64,000 bases of DNA, taken from assembly GCF_050176255.1 (NCBI RefSeq), contig NZ_JBFXIE010000006.1. One strand, written 5' to 3'. Every line of letters starts with the position of its first letter. Within the stretch, counting starts at the first letter, position 1. The translations under genes and the position numbers were made by a program. This document shows, piece after piece, positions 7,782 through 15,659 of the stretch. The notes under the pieces were generated by a model. The model ran no database searches, was not told the DNA's origin, and saw nothing but the letters and a program-made list of their open reading frames with translations. Origin of the DNA: JBFXIE01 sp050176255. GTDB lineage: Bacteria; Pseudomonadota; Gammaproteobacteria; Burkholderiales; Burkholderiaceae_C.

Positions 7782-8701
7782 CGGGGCCGCACATGCCGGG
7801 CGCTGTCCAGGGTGACACCATCGCCGCGCTCATCGCCAGTGGCGCCGCGCGTCTCACGCAAGCCGGCGTTGCATTTGGGCACGGCACTACCAACGCGCAG
7901 GACGAAGCCGCCTGGCTGGTGCTGTGGCGCCTGGGCCTGCCGCTTGACAGCGTGCTCGATGAAGGGGCGCCCGGTTCGGTATCAAATCAGCCCGTAGCCC
8001 CCGAAAAACAAGCGCAGATAGCTACTCTTTTTGAAGAACGCATTGCTACGCGCAAGCCCGCTGCCTACCTGACCCACGAGGCCTGGCTGCAAGGCGTGCC
8101 GTTCTACGTGGACGAGCGCGCCATCGTGCCGCGCAGCTTCATTGCCGAACTGCTGGCCGACGGCAGCATTGATGACTGGCTTAGCGACCAGACCCGCAAC
8201 GTGCTCGACCTGTGCACCGGCAACGGCAGCCTGGCGGTTCTGGCTGCCATGGCCTGGCCCGAGGTGCGGGTCACTGGCGCAGACATTTCCGAAGACGCCC
8301 TGGCCGTAGCCCGCATCAACATCGACAAACACCACCTGCAAGATCGCATCACGCTGCAGCAATCCGACGGCCTGGCCGCCCTGCCCGGACCCTGGGATCT
8401 GATTTTGTGCAACCCGCCCTACGTCAACAGCCAGAGCATGGCCTGCCTGCCCGCCGAGTACCGCGCCGAACCCGCGCTGGCGCTGGCCGGCGGGGCAGAC
8501 GGCATGGACTTCATCCGCCACCTGTTGCAGGACGCTGCGGCGCGCATGAGCGAACACGCCGTGCTGGTGCTTGAAATCGGCAACGAGCGCGAGTTTTTTG
8601 AAGCCGCTTTTGCGCAGTTGCCCGTGTTCTGGCTCGATACCAGCGCCGGCAGCGACCAGGTTGTGCTGGTCACGCGCAGCGCCTTGCAACGCTTTGTTTG
8701 A
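7778..8701 (+). CDS. prmB: Ribosomal protein L3 N5-glutamine methyltransferase
   Basis: S-adenosylmethionine-dependent enzyme that methylates a glutamine of ribosomal protein L3. The 307-residue protein has the HemK/PrmB architecture: a helical N-terminal domain, the SAM motif VLDLCTGNGSLAV (about 142-152), and the catalytic NPPY at 212-215. IVPRSFIAELL and the overall length favour PrmB over PrmC. The start overlaps the dapE stop; a second in-frame ATG at 7793 is possible. Residues about 69-80 (QPVAPEKQAQIA), the linker between domains, come from a copy of the dispersed repeat in the same reading frame as in DapE. Confidence 0.9.
   Translation: MTGPHMPGAVQGDTIAALIASGAARLTQAGVAFGHGTTNAQDEAAWLVLWRLGLPLDSVLDEGAPGSVSNQPVAPEKQAQIATLFEERIATRKPAAYLTHEAWLQGVPFYVDERAIVPRSFIAELLADGSIDDWLSDQTRNVLDLCTGNGSLAVLAAMAWPEVRVTGADISEDALAVARINIDKHHLQDRITLQQSDGLAALPGPWDLILCNPPYVNSQSMACLPAEYRAEPALALAGGADGMDFIRHLLQDAAARMSEHAVLVLEIGNEREFFEAAFAQLPVFWLDTSAGSDQVVLVTRSALQRFV
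7982..8036 (-). repeat. Dispersed repeat copy inside prmB
   Basis: The plus strand reads cagcccgtagcccccgaaaa then acaagcgcagatagctactc, aligning base for base with the dapE copy (cctgtagcc ... caagcgcagacagctatc). It encodes an interdomain linker of PrmB. Confidence 0.65.
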
Positions 8702-8718
8702 AGCCCACCCGTTTAGGG

Positions 8719-8764
8719 CGCCTTATGTACGCCTTATGTGCGCCTTGAAGCTACGCCTTGAAGA
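8719..8764 (+). repeat. Short tandem repeat upstream of ABC-F gene
   Basis: Four degenerate units of 11-13 bp beginning cgcctt (cgccttatgta, cgccttatgtg, cgccttgaagcta, cgccttgaaga) fill the gap between prmB and the ABC-F start. No function is evident; slippage during replication could change the copy number. Confidence 0.75.
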
Positions 8765-8794
8765 AACCGTGCGCCCCTGTGCGCACCGCACCCC

Positions 8795-10837
8795 ATGATC
8801 ACCCTGAAAAACGTCACCTTGCGCCGCGGCGCCAAGGTGCTGCTCAATGGCGTCAACGCCACCATCAACCCCGGTGAAAACGTCGGCCTGGTCGGGCGCA
8901 ACGGCGCCGGCAAGTCCAGCCTGTTTGCACTGCTCAACGGCTCGCTGCACGAAGACGGCGGCGATTTCTCCATCCCGCCGCAATGGCGCATGGCGCAGGT
9001 GGCGCAGAACATGCCAGAAACCGACGAATCGGCCACCGATTTCGTCGTGGCCGGAGACACCCGCCTGGCCGAACTGCGCGCCGCGCTGGTGCGCGCCGAA
9101 GCCAGCGACGACGGCATGGCCATTGCCCACGCCTACACCGACCTGGCCGACGCTGGCGACCACGACGCCGTGCCGCGCGCGCAGGCGCTGATTCTGGGCC
9201 TGGGCTTCAAGGTTTCAGAACTGGACAAGCCGGTCAACAGCTTCTCGGGCGGCTGGCGCATGCGGCTGCAACTGGCGCGCGCGCTGATGTGCCCGTCAGA
9301 TTTGCTACTGCTGGACGAGCCCACCAACCACTTGGACTTGGACGCCCTCGTCTGGCTGGAATCGTGGTTGCAGCGCTATGAAGGCACCATGATCGTCATC
9401 AGCCACGACCGCGAATTTTTGGACGCAGTCACCAACGTGACGCTGCACATCGACAGCGCCCAGCTCACGCGCTACGGCGGCAACTACAGCAAGTTTGAAG
9501 AATTGCGTGCCCAGCAGCTTGAACTGCAGCAGGCCAGCTTCGCCAAGCAGCAGGAAAAAATCGCCCACCTGAAAAAGTTCATTGACCGCTTCAAGGCCAA
9601 GGCCAGCAAGGCCAAGCAGGCGCAAAGCCGGGTCAAGGCGCTGGACCGCATGGAGAAAATCGCGCCCGTGCTGGCCGAGGCCGAATTCACCTTTGAATTC
9701 AAGGAGCCCACCAACCTGCCCAACCCCATGCTGGCCATCACCGATGCCGCATTTGGCTACCGCGCCGACGATGGCAGCGAAAAAACCATTCTTCGCCAAG
9801 TCAACCGTAGCGTGCTGGCGGGCCAGCGCATCGGCATTCTGGGCGCCAACGGCCAGGGCAAATCCACGCTGGTCAAAACCATTGCCCGCACCATGGCGCC
9901 GCTGGCGGGCACCATCACCGAAGGCAAGGGCCTGTCGATTGGCTACTTTGCCCAGCAAGAGCTGGACGTGCTGCGCCCGCACGAGAACCCGCTGGAGCAC
10001 ATGATCCGCCTGGCCAAAGAGCTGGGCCCGCAAAGCCGTGAACCCAGCCGCGAGCAGGATTTGCGCAGCTACCTGGGCACGTTCAACTTCACCGGCGACA
10101 TGGTCAAGCAAACCGTGGGCAGCATGAGCGGCGGCGAAAAGGCCCGCCTGGTGCTGGCCATGATCGTCTGGCAGCGCCCCAACCTGCTGCTGCTGGACGA
10201 GCCCACCAACCACCTCGATCTGGCCACCCGTGAGGCGTTGTCGATGGCGCTCAACGAGTTTGAAGGCACGGTGATGCTGGTCAGCCACGACCGCGCCTTG
10301 CTGCGCGCCGTGTGCGATGAGTTCTGGATGGTGGGCCGGGGCGCCGTCGGTCCCTTCGATGGCGACCTGGACGACTACCAGCGCTACCTGCTTGACGAAG
10401 CCAAACGCCAGCGGGAGTTGGCCAAGCAGGAGGCCGCTGCCAGCAGCGCCACGCTGCAAACCACAGATGCCGCAGTGACGGCACCAGAAATTGCTCGTGA
10501 TGCATTGGCTGCCAGCGCCCCCCCAACGGGGACAGGAGGGCCCATTGACCCGAAAAAACCCGTCGATGGCCGCGAACAGCGCAAGCTGGACGCACAGGCC
10601 CGTCAATTGCTTGCGCAAAAGCTGCGCCCGCTCAAACGCGAGCTGGAGCAAATCGACCAGCGCCTGGCTACGCTGGCGCAAGAAAAGGCGCAGCTCGAAG
10701 AGGGCCTGCTGCAGCCGCTGCCACCGGCAGAAATCGCCGACTTCGGGCGGCGCCTGAAAGCCTGCGCCGAGGAGATCGAACAGCTGGAAGAAAAGTGGCT
10801 GGATGTTTCCACCGCGCTGCAAGAACTGGGAGGATGA
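8795..10837 (+). CDS. ABC-F family ATPase (YheS/Uup type)
   Basis: Soluble protein of 680 aa with two ABC ATPase domains and no membrane segments, as in ABC-F proteins that act on ribosomes or in translation quality control. Domain 1 has Walker A GRNGAGKSS (Lys40) and signature SGGWRMRLQLARAL. The linker (about 240-310) is Lys/Gln-rich, like the P-site tRNA interaction motif. Domain 2 has GANGQGKST (Lys356) and signature SGGEKARLVLAM. A C-terminal coiled coil (about 600-680) follows. The length and closing coiled coil resemble YheS. No Shine-Dalgarno sequence is seen before the ATG. Any antibiotic resistance role would be speculation. Confidence 0.9.
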   Translation: MITLKNVTLRRGAKVLLNGVNATINPGENVGLVGRNGAGKSSLFALLNGSLHEDGGDFSIPPQWRMAQVAQNMPETDESATDFVVAGDTRLAELRAALVRAEASDDGMAIAHAYTDLADAGDHDAVPRAQALILGLGFKVSELDKPVNSFSGGWRMRLQLARALMCPSDLLLLDEPTNHLDLDALVWLESWLQRYEGTMIVISHDREFLDAVTNVTLHIDSAQLTRYGGNYSKFEELRAQQLELQQASFAKQQEKIAHLKKFIDRFKAKASKAKQAQSRVKALDRMEKIAPVLAEAEFTFEFKEPTNLPNPMLAITDAAFGYRADDGSEKTILRQVNRSVLAGQRIGILGANGQGKSTLVKTIARTMAPLAGTITEGKGLSIGYFAQQELDVLRPHENPLEHMIRLAKELGPQSREPSREQDLRSYLGTFNFTGDMVKQTVGSMSGGEKARLVLAMIVWQRPNLLLLDEPTNHLDLATREALSMALNEFEGTVMLVSHDRALLRAVCDEFWMVGRGAVGPFDGDLDDYQRYLLDEAKRQRELAKQEAAASSATLQTTDAAVTAPEIARDALAASAPPTGTGGPIDPKKPVDGREQRKLDAQARQLLAQKLRPLKRELEQIDQRLATLAQEKAQLEEGLLQPLPPAEIADFGRRLKACAEEIEQLEEKWLDVSTALQELGG

Positions 10838-10855
10838 GTGTTTTGCAGGCGGGCT

Positions 10856-10915
10856 GGTATCAAACTTTAAGTGGCTCCAGCCATTATCTATCAATAGTTC
10901 ATTGCTATCTTTAAC
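10856..10915 (-). repeat. Degenerate dispersed repeat copy after ABC-F gene
   Basis: Plus-strand gtggctccagccattatcta followed by tcaatagttcattgctatc resembles the reverse orientation of the family (ggcctccagcgcttg...agctatc). It is diverged, so this is a tentative copy. Confidence 0.4.
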
Positions 10916-11017
10916 AGAGCGTTTTCAGAGCAGATTCGAGCGTTGCATTTTTTTGCGAGGACTTGTCAACGACTCTCGGTCGGGCCGCGTTGTGGCTACA
11001 TCTAAGGAGTTCTTCGT

Positions 11018-11092
11018 ATGACAACCGCTGCAATCCTCTCTGCCTGGCCTGAAGACGAACGCGACCGCAAGCGCGCCCCGGCCCGCATGTAA
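11018..11092 (+). CDS. 24-residue mini-ORF with strong Shine-Dalgarno
   Basis: An ATG preceded at 8 nt by a near-ideal AAGGAG (11004-11009) opens a 24-codon frame ending in TAA. The peptide begins MTTAAILSAWPEDERD and ends RKRAPARM: a short hydrophobic head followed by a highly charged tail. I do not recognise it. A GC-rich hairpin begins 4 nt after the stop and a strong terminator lies about 140 bp further on. No plus-strand gene follows, so it is not an obvious attenuator leader. It could be a small protein or part of a small RNA gene. Confidence 0.5.
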   Translation: MTTAAILSAWPEDERDRKRAPARM

Positions 11093-11096
11093 AAGC

Positions 11097-11120
11097 ACGC
11101 CCGGCCGGTCAACCGGGCGT
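11097..11120 (+). terminator. GC hairpin following the mini-ORF
   Basis: An 8-bp stem (acgcccgg pairing with ccgggcgt) with an 8-nt loop lies directly after the mini-ORF stop. No immediate T-run follows; a TTTT occurs about 13 nt downstream. It could be a weak terminator or a structured 3' end. Confidence 0.4.
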
Positions 11121-11229
11121 CCTTCACCAAATTTTCACCTGACATGGTGCTGCGGCGCTGCATGTACAGGCCAACAAAGCCGTTGGCCATTCACCCAGAC
11201 CCCGACTGCTCATTGAGATTCAGGGGATA

Positions 11230-11269
11230 AAAAAAGGAAGGTGTGCTCATGAGCACACCTTCCTTTTTT
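11230..11269. terminator. Strong bidirectional terminator between ABC-F/mini-ORF and phaB
   Basis: A perfect 40-bp inverted repeat whose outer arms are A6 on the left and T6 on the right, with stem ggaaggtgtgctc. It works as an intrinsic terminator on either strand, closing the phaCAB operon (minus strand) and any plus-strand transcript through the mini-ORF. Confidence 0.93.
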
Positions 11270-11316
11270 CTCCTTCATGCCCGCCGCACCCAAAGGTGCT
11301 TTGGGCATGTCGTGCA

Positions 11317-12054
11317 TCAATGCATGTGCAGACCGCCGTTGACAGAGAAGTCTGCGCCAGTGGCGTAACCGCCTTCATCGGAGGCCAGCCAGGCGACGAT
11401 GGATGCGATCTCGCTGGGCTCGCCCAGACGCTTGACGGGCACCGTGGCCACGATCTTTTCGAGAACGTCGGCGCGAATGGCCTTGACCATGTCGGTGCCG
11501 ATGTAGCCGGGGCTCACAGTGTTCACCGTCACGCCCTTGGTGGCCAGCTCTTGCGCCAGCGCCATGGAAAAGCCGTGCATACCAGCCTTGGCAGCCGAGT
11601 AGTTGGTCTGGCCAGCCTGACCCTTGGCACCGTTCACGCTGCTGATGTTGATGATGCGGCCCCAGCCCTTTTCCACCATGTCGGCCACCACCTGCTTGGT
11701 GACGTTGAACATGCTGTTGAGGTTGGTTTCGATGACAGCGTCCCAGTCCTCCCGCGTCATCTTCAAGAACATGCGGTCACGCGTGATACCTGCGTTGTTG
11801 ACCAGCACGTCGATGCTGCCGTGTTCATTTTTGGCCTTGGTGAAGGCCTCTACGGTGGAAGTCCATTCGCTCACGTTGCCGACCGACGCATAAAACGTAA
11901 AGCCCAGCGCCTTTTGCTCGGCCAGCCACTTGTCAAAGTCGCGCGTGGGGCCACAGCCCGCGATGACCTTGAAACCTTCCTTATGTAGCCGTTGGCAGAT
12001 GGCGGTACCGATTCCACCCATGCCCCCTGTGACGTACGCGACTTTTTGGTTCAT
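11317..12054 (-). CDS. phaB: Acetoacetyl-CoA reductase
   Basis: NADPH-dependent short-chain dehydrogenase that reduces acetoacetyl-CoA to (R)-3-hydroxybutyryl-CoA, the PHA monomer. The 245-residue protein has the cofactor motif TGGMGGIG (9-16), NNAG, Ser139, and the catalytic YSAAK (Tyr152, Lys156). The ATG at 12054 is preceded by a good aggag ribosome site; further upstream sequence is not homologous. It is the last gene of phaC-phaA-phaB, 168 bp downstream of phaA, and ends just before a strong terminator. Confidence 0.96.
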   Translation of the reverse strand: MNQKVAYVTGGMGGIGTAICQRLHKEGFKVIAGCGPTRDFDKWLAEQKALGFTFYASVGNVSEWTSTVEAFTKAKNEHGSIDVLVNNAGITRDRMFLKMTREDWDAVIETNLNSMFNVTKQVVADMVEKGWGRIINISSVNGAKGQAGQTNYSAAKAGMHGFSMALAQELATKGVTVNTVSPGYIGTDMVKAIRADVLEKIVATVPVKRLGEPSEIASIVAWLASDEGGYATGADFSVNGGLHMH

Positions 12055-12179
12055 TGTGTGCTCCTGCTTCTTGGATAAACCGGTGTCCACTCTACCCAAA
12101 AAAAAAGACAGTTCCGAGGTAGGAAACCCGAGTAGTGCAGCACCGCCACGCTGACTAAGAGTGCACCATTTGAGGCTGC

Positions 12180-12203
12180 GCATGGGCGACACAGCGCCCA
12201 TGC
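12180..12203 (-). other. Intercistronic hairpin between phaA and phaB
   Basis: A perfect 9-bp stem (gcatgggcg pairing with cgcccatgc) with a 6-nt loop lies 19 bp beyond the phaA stop. No T-run follows on the minus strand, so it is more likely an mRNA-processing or 3'-stabilising element than a full terminator. Confidence 0.5.
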
Positions 12204-12222
12204 TGCCCCGTTCAGCGCAGAA

Positions 12223-13401
12223 TCAGCGCTCCACTGCCAGGGCCACGCCCATTCCGCCGCCGATGCACAACGCAGCCAGACCCTTCCTGGCGCCGCTGCG
12301 CTTCATTTCGTGCAGCAGCGTCACCAGCACACGGTTGCCCGACGCGCCGATGGGGTGGCCCAGCGCAATGGCACCGCCGTTGACGTTGACCTTGGCCGGA
12401 TCAACGCCCAACTCTTTGTTGACGGCGCAGGCTTGGGCGGCAAAGGCTTCGTTCAGCTCGAACAAATCGACATCGGCGGCATTCCAGCCCGCGCGCAGCA
12501 AAACCTTGCGCGTCGCCGAAACCGGGCCCATGCCCATGATGGCGGGATCCAGACCGCTGGTAGCATAAGCGGCAATGCGGGCCAGCGGCGTCAGACCCAG
12601 TGCGGCAGCCTTCTTGGCGCTCATCACCACCACAGCCGAGGCGCCGTCATTGATGCCAGAAGCGTTGCCCGCCGTCACGGTGCCAGCCTTGTCAAACGCG
12701 GGACGCAGGCCAGTCAACACTTCGGCGGTGGTCTTGCGGTTGAGGTACTCGTCAGTGTTGAAGACGATGGGGTCGCCCTTGCGCTGCGGAATGCTCACGC
12801 CAACGATTTCATCGACAAACTTGCCCGCGTCTTGCGCGGCCGCGGCCTTTTGCTGGCTGGCCAGGGCCAGGGCGTCTTGCATATCGCGGGTGATGCCGTA
12901 TTGCTTGGCCACATTTTCCGCCGTGATGCCCATGTGGTACTGGTTGTACACATCCCACAGGCCATCGACGATCATGGTGTCCTGCATTTTCCAGTCGCCC
13001 ATGCGCTGGCCATCGCGCGAGCCGTTCAGTACGTGCGGGCTGGCGCTCATGTTTTCCTGACCACCGGCGACGACGATTTCGCTATCGCCAGTAGCCACGG
13101 CCTGTGCAGCCAGCATGACCGACTTCAGCCCTGAGCCGCACACGGCGTTGATGGTCATGGCCGGAGTTTCTTTGGCCACGCCAGCCTTCATCATGGCCTG
13201 GCGCGCAGCGTTCTGGCCCACGCCAGCCGTCAGGACCTGGCCCATGACGACTTCACCGACCTGATCCAGTCCCACATTGGCACGTGCCAGCGCTTCTTTG
13301 ATGACCACGCTGCCCAACTCGACAGCAGATACTTTGGCCAGTGCGCCACCGAACTTGCCGATGGCGGTGCGGGCTGCGGAAACGATAACGATATCTTCCA
13401 T
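12223..13401 (-). CDS. phaA: Acetyl-CoA C-acetyltransferase (beta-ketothiolase)
   Basis: Thiolase that condenses two acetyl-CoA to acetoacetyl-CoA, the first step of PHA synthesis. The 392-residue protein has the three catalytic residues of biosynthetic thiolases: Cys88 in NAVCGSGLKS, His349 in GHPIGASG, and Cys379 in LCIGGGMG. The start at 13401 gives the standard MEDIVIVSAARTAIGKFGG head, 41 bp after the phaC stop. It is the middle gene of phaC-phaA-phaB. Confidence 0.96.
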   Translation of the reverse strand: MEDIVIVSAARTAIGKFGGALAKVSAVELGSVVIKEALARANVGLDQVGEVVMGQVLTAGVGQNAARQAMMKAGVAKETPAMTINAVCGSGLKSVMLAAQAVATGDSEIVVAGGQENMSASPHVLNGSRDGQRMGDWKMQDTMIVDGLWDVYNQYHMGITAENVAKQYGITRDMQDALALASQQKAAAAQDAGKFVDEIVGVSIPQRKGDPIVFNTDEYLNRKTTAEVLTGLRPAFDKAGTVTAGNASGINDGASAVVVMSAKKAAALGLTPLARIAAYATSGLDPAIMGMGPVSATRKVLLRAGWNAADVDLFELNEAFAAQACAVNKELGVDPAKVNVNGGAIALGHPIGASGNRVLVTLLHEMKRSGARKGLAALCIGGGMGVALAVER

Positions 13402-13442
13402 GGGAAATCCTTTTTTCGAGGGTTGGGGAAACAGTTGCGCGA

Positions 13443-15152
13443 TCAGGCTTTTTGCTTCACGTAGCGCCCGGGGGCTGGCTCGATGACCTTGAACTTCGGT
13501 GACTTGCCGTAGGACTTGGGCGCTACGACCTGCGCGCCTGCGTGGCCCTTGAGCCAGTCGCTCCAGTCGTCCCACCAGCTGCCAGGCAGCTCAGTGGCAC
13601 CGTCCAGCCAGTCTTGCAAGTCGGCAGGAAACTCGCCGTCCTCACGCAACCAGTGGCTGCGCTTTTTCTTGACCGGCGGGTTGATCACGCCCGCGATATG
13701 CCCCGATGCGCCCATGACGAAGCGCTTGTCGCCGTTCAGCACCTGCGTGGATGCGTAGGCGGCCTCAATGGGTACGATGTGGTCTTCGCGCGAACCGTAG
13801 ATGTACGCGGGTACGGCCACCTGCCCCATGTCCAGCGACTCGCCGCAGACGGTCAGCTGGCCTGGCTTGACGAGGTTGTTTTCCAGGTAGAAATTGCGCA
13901 GATACCAGGCGTAGTAAGGCCCGGGAAGGTTGGTGCTGTCACTGTTCCAGTAAAGCAGGTCGAACGGCGGTGGCGTTTCGCCCTTCAGGTAATTGCCCAC
14001 GACGTAGTTCCAGACCAGATCGTTGGGTCGCAAGAAGCTGAAGGTGGATGCCAGGTCTTGCCCCTTCATCAGCCCGCCCTGGCCCATTTGCAGTTCGCGC
14101 ATGCGCACGAAGGGCTCGTCGATGAACACATCCAGAATGCCGGTATTGGCGAAGTCGATCAACGTGGTGAGGAAAGTAGCGCTGGCTACGGGCTCCTTGC
14201 CACGCGCCGCCAACACGGCCAGCGCGTTGGCCAGCATGGTGCCGCCCACGCAAAAGCCCAGGGCGTTGATCTGGTCGGCGCCCGATATTTTTTGCACCGT
14301 GTCGATGGCCGTAAGCACGGCGTCTTCGATGTAGTCGTCCCAGGTCTTTTGCGACAGCGAGACATCGGGGTTGACCCAGCTCACCACGAAGGTGCGATGC
14401 CCTTGGGCCACCGCGTAGCGGATCAGGGAGTTGTCGGGCTGCAGATCAAGGATGTAGTACTTGTTGATGCAAGGCGGCACCATCAGCAGAGGACGCTCAT
14501 AGACCTTGGCCGTCAGTGGCTTGTATTCGAGGAGCTGAAACAGCTCGTTCTCGAACACCACGGCGCCTTCGGTCGTGGCCACGTTGTGGCCCACCTCGAA
14601 GCGGCTTTCATCGGTCATGGAAATGTGGCCTTGCTGCATGTCGCGTAGCAAGTTGGCGATGCCCTTGGCAATGCTCTCGCCTTTGGTTTCGATGGCCGCT
14701 TTCTGGGCATCGGCATTGAAAGCCAGAAAGTTGCTGGGCGCCGTGGCCGCCAGCCATTGTTCCAGACCAAAGCGAATGCGGGCGCGGGTTTTTTCGTCGC
14801 CTTCCACCGCATCGGCCAGGCCCATGAGAGTGCGCGCCTGCAACTGGTACACCGCAGCCGAGAACGCAGACAAGGGGTTTTGCGCCCAGCCCTCGCCAGC
14901 AAAACGCTTGTCCGATGCGATGCCTGCGCCGGGCTGCAGACCCTGCGACCAGAGGGTCTGGGCATCCTTCAGGTATTGCTGCTGCAGCGTCGCCAGCTTG
15001 TCGGGCGCCAGACGCACGGGCGCCGGTGTGGGCAGCGCACCCGCCGCCTGTACCTGGGACGGCTGCATGGTTTGCAGCATCTTGGTCCAGCTTTCGCCGA
15101 TCATCTGCTGGAATTGCCGAGCGCTCTCGGCCCAATCTGCTTGATTAGTCAT
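13443..15152 (-). CDS. phaC: Class I poly(3-hydroxyalkanoate) synthase
   Basis: Polymerises hydroxyacyl-CoA into PHA at the granule surface. The 569-residue protein is of class I size. The lipase-like box GFCVGGT supplies the nucleophile Cys301, SREDHIVP supplies Asp457, and ASGHIAGVINPP supplies His485. The N-terminal 100 residues (about 1-100) form the less conserved dimerisation and granule-binding part. The ATG at 15152 has a near-perfect aaggagg ribosome site 4-5 nt upstream, so the start is secure. It is the first gene of the phaCAB operon; no PhaR-type palindrome as clean as the one at phaZ is visible upstream. Confidence 0.96.
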   Translation of the reverse strand: MTNQADWAESARQFQQMIGESWTKMLQTMQPSQVQAAGALPTPAPVRLAPDKLATLQQQYLKDAQTLWSQGLQPGAGIASDKRFAGEGWAQNPLSAFSAAVYQLQARTLMGLADAVEGDEKTRARIRFGLEQWLAATAPSNFLAFNADAQKAAIETKGESIAKGIANLLRDMQQGHISMTDESRFEVGHNVATTEGAVVFENELFQLLEYKPLTAKVYERPLLMVPPCINKYYILDLQPDNSLIRYAVAQGHRTFVVSWVNPDVSLSQKTWDDYIEDAVLTAIDTVQKISGADQINALGFCVGGTMLANALAVLAARGKEPVASATFLTTLIDFANTGILDVFIDEPFVRMRELQMGQGGLMKGQDLASTFSFLRPNDLVWNYVVGNYLKGETPPPFDLLYWNSDSTNLPGPYYAWYLRNFYLENNLVKPGQLTVCGESLDMGQVAVPAYIYGSREDHIVPIEAAYASTQVLNGDKRFVMGASGHIAGVINPPVKKKRSHWLREDGEFPADLQDWLDGATELPGSWWDDWSDWLKGHAGAQVVAPKSYGKSPKFKVIEPAPGRYVKQKA

Positions 15153-15326
15153 CCTGCCTCCTTGGTGGTCGGCCCGCGTGCGGGCCCTGGGTCGTGATGG
15201 TGGTGGGCGTGATTGTTGCCCAGTCGATGGCCGCTCTCCAACCGCAAGCCGCTTATTGGCGCATTTTGTGCATGCCGTGGCGCCGGTGCAGACACAATCG
15301 TCCATTTTCTTGCCCTGAACTCGATC

Positions 15327-15659
15327 ATGTACCTGGTTGTCATCGCGTGGCTGTATGTGACCGTGCTGATGGCGGTGGCCGAGGCCACCGCCATCAACGG
15401 CACGGTGCTGGGCGCCATCGTCACTTTTGTGCTGTACGGGCTGCTGCCCATGTCGATCGTGATCTACATCCTGGGCACACCCGGGCGCAAACGTGCGCTT
15501 CGGGCCCGGGAGCAGGCAGCCGCCGCACAGGCTGATCAGGCCATGCACGCGGCGCAGGCGGCAGACGCCCCTGCATCAGCCCGCCAGCCAGATGCAGGCG
15601 GCCATGCGCCCGCTACCGCCGAGGACGGCGTTGTCGCGCCGGTACGAAAAGAACCTTGA
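15327..15659 (+). CDS. Small predicted inner-membrane protein
   Basis: A 110-residue protein starting MYLVVIAWLYVTVLMAVAEA with two membrane segments (about 3-20 and 26-50) and a long Ala/Gln-rich, charged cytoplasmic tail. I do not recognise a characterised family. It lies divergently from phaC, 174 bp away, and its last 84 bp overlap the 3' end of pgeF on the other strand. Codon usage (GC-rich third positions) and the membrane pattern support it as real. Confidence 0.7.
   Translation: MYLVVIAWLYVTVLMAVAEATAINGTVLGAIVTFVLYGLLPMSIVIYILGTPGRKRALRAREQAAAAQADQAMHAAQAADAPASARQPDAGGHAPATAEDGVVAPVRKEP

Larger units (their letters stand above)
10838..11316. other. Intergenic region between ABC-F gene and phaB
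   Basis: These 479 bp separate convergent genes. They hold a degenerate copy of the dispersed repeat, a 24-codon mini-ORF with a strong ribosome site, a GC hairpin just after that ORF and a strong bidirectional terminator, each listed separately. The stretch 11121-11229 shows nothing recognisable. Confidence 0.6.

Noticed and set aside
9305..10894. A 529-codon minus-strand open frame opposite the ABC-F gene.
   Set aside because: Low-complexity His/Gln/Leu composition typical of a shadow frame; the plus strand has two intact ABC domains.
13542..14648. A 368-codon plus-strand open frame opposite phaC.
   Set aside because: phaC carries its full catalytic triad and a perfect ribosome site; the opposing frame has no recognisable domain.
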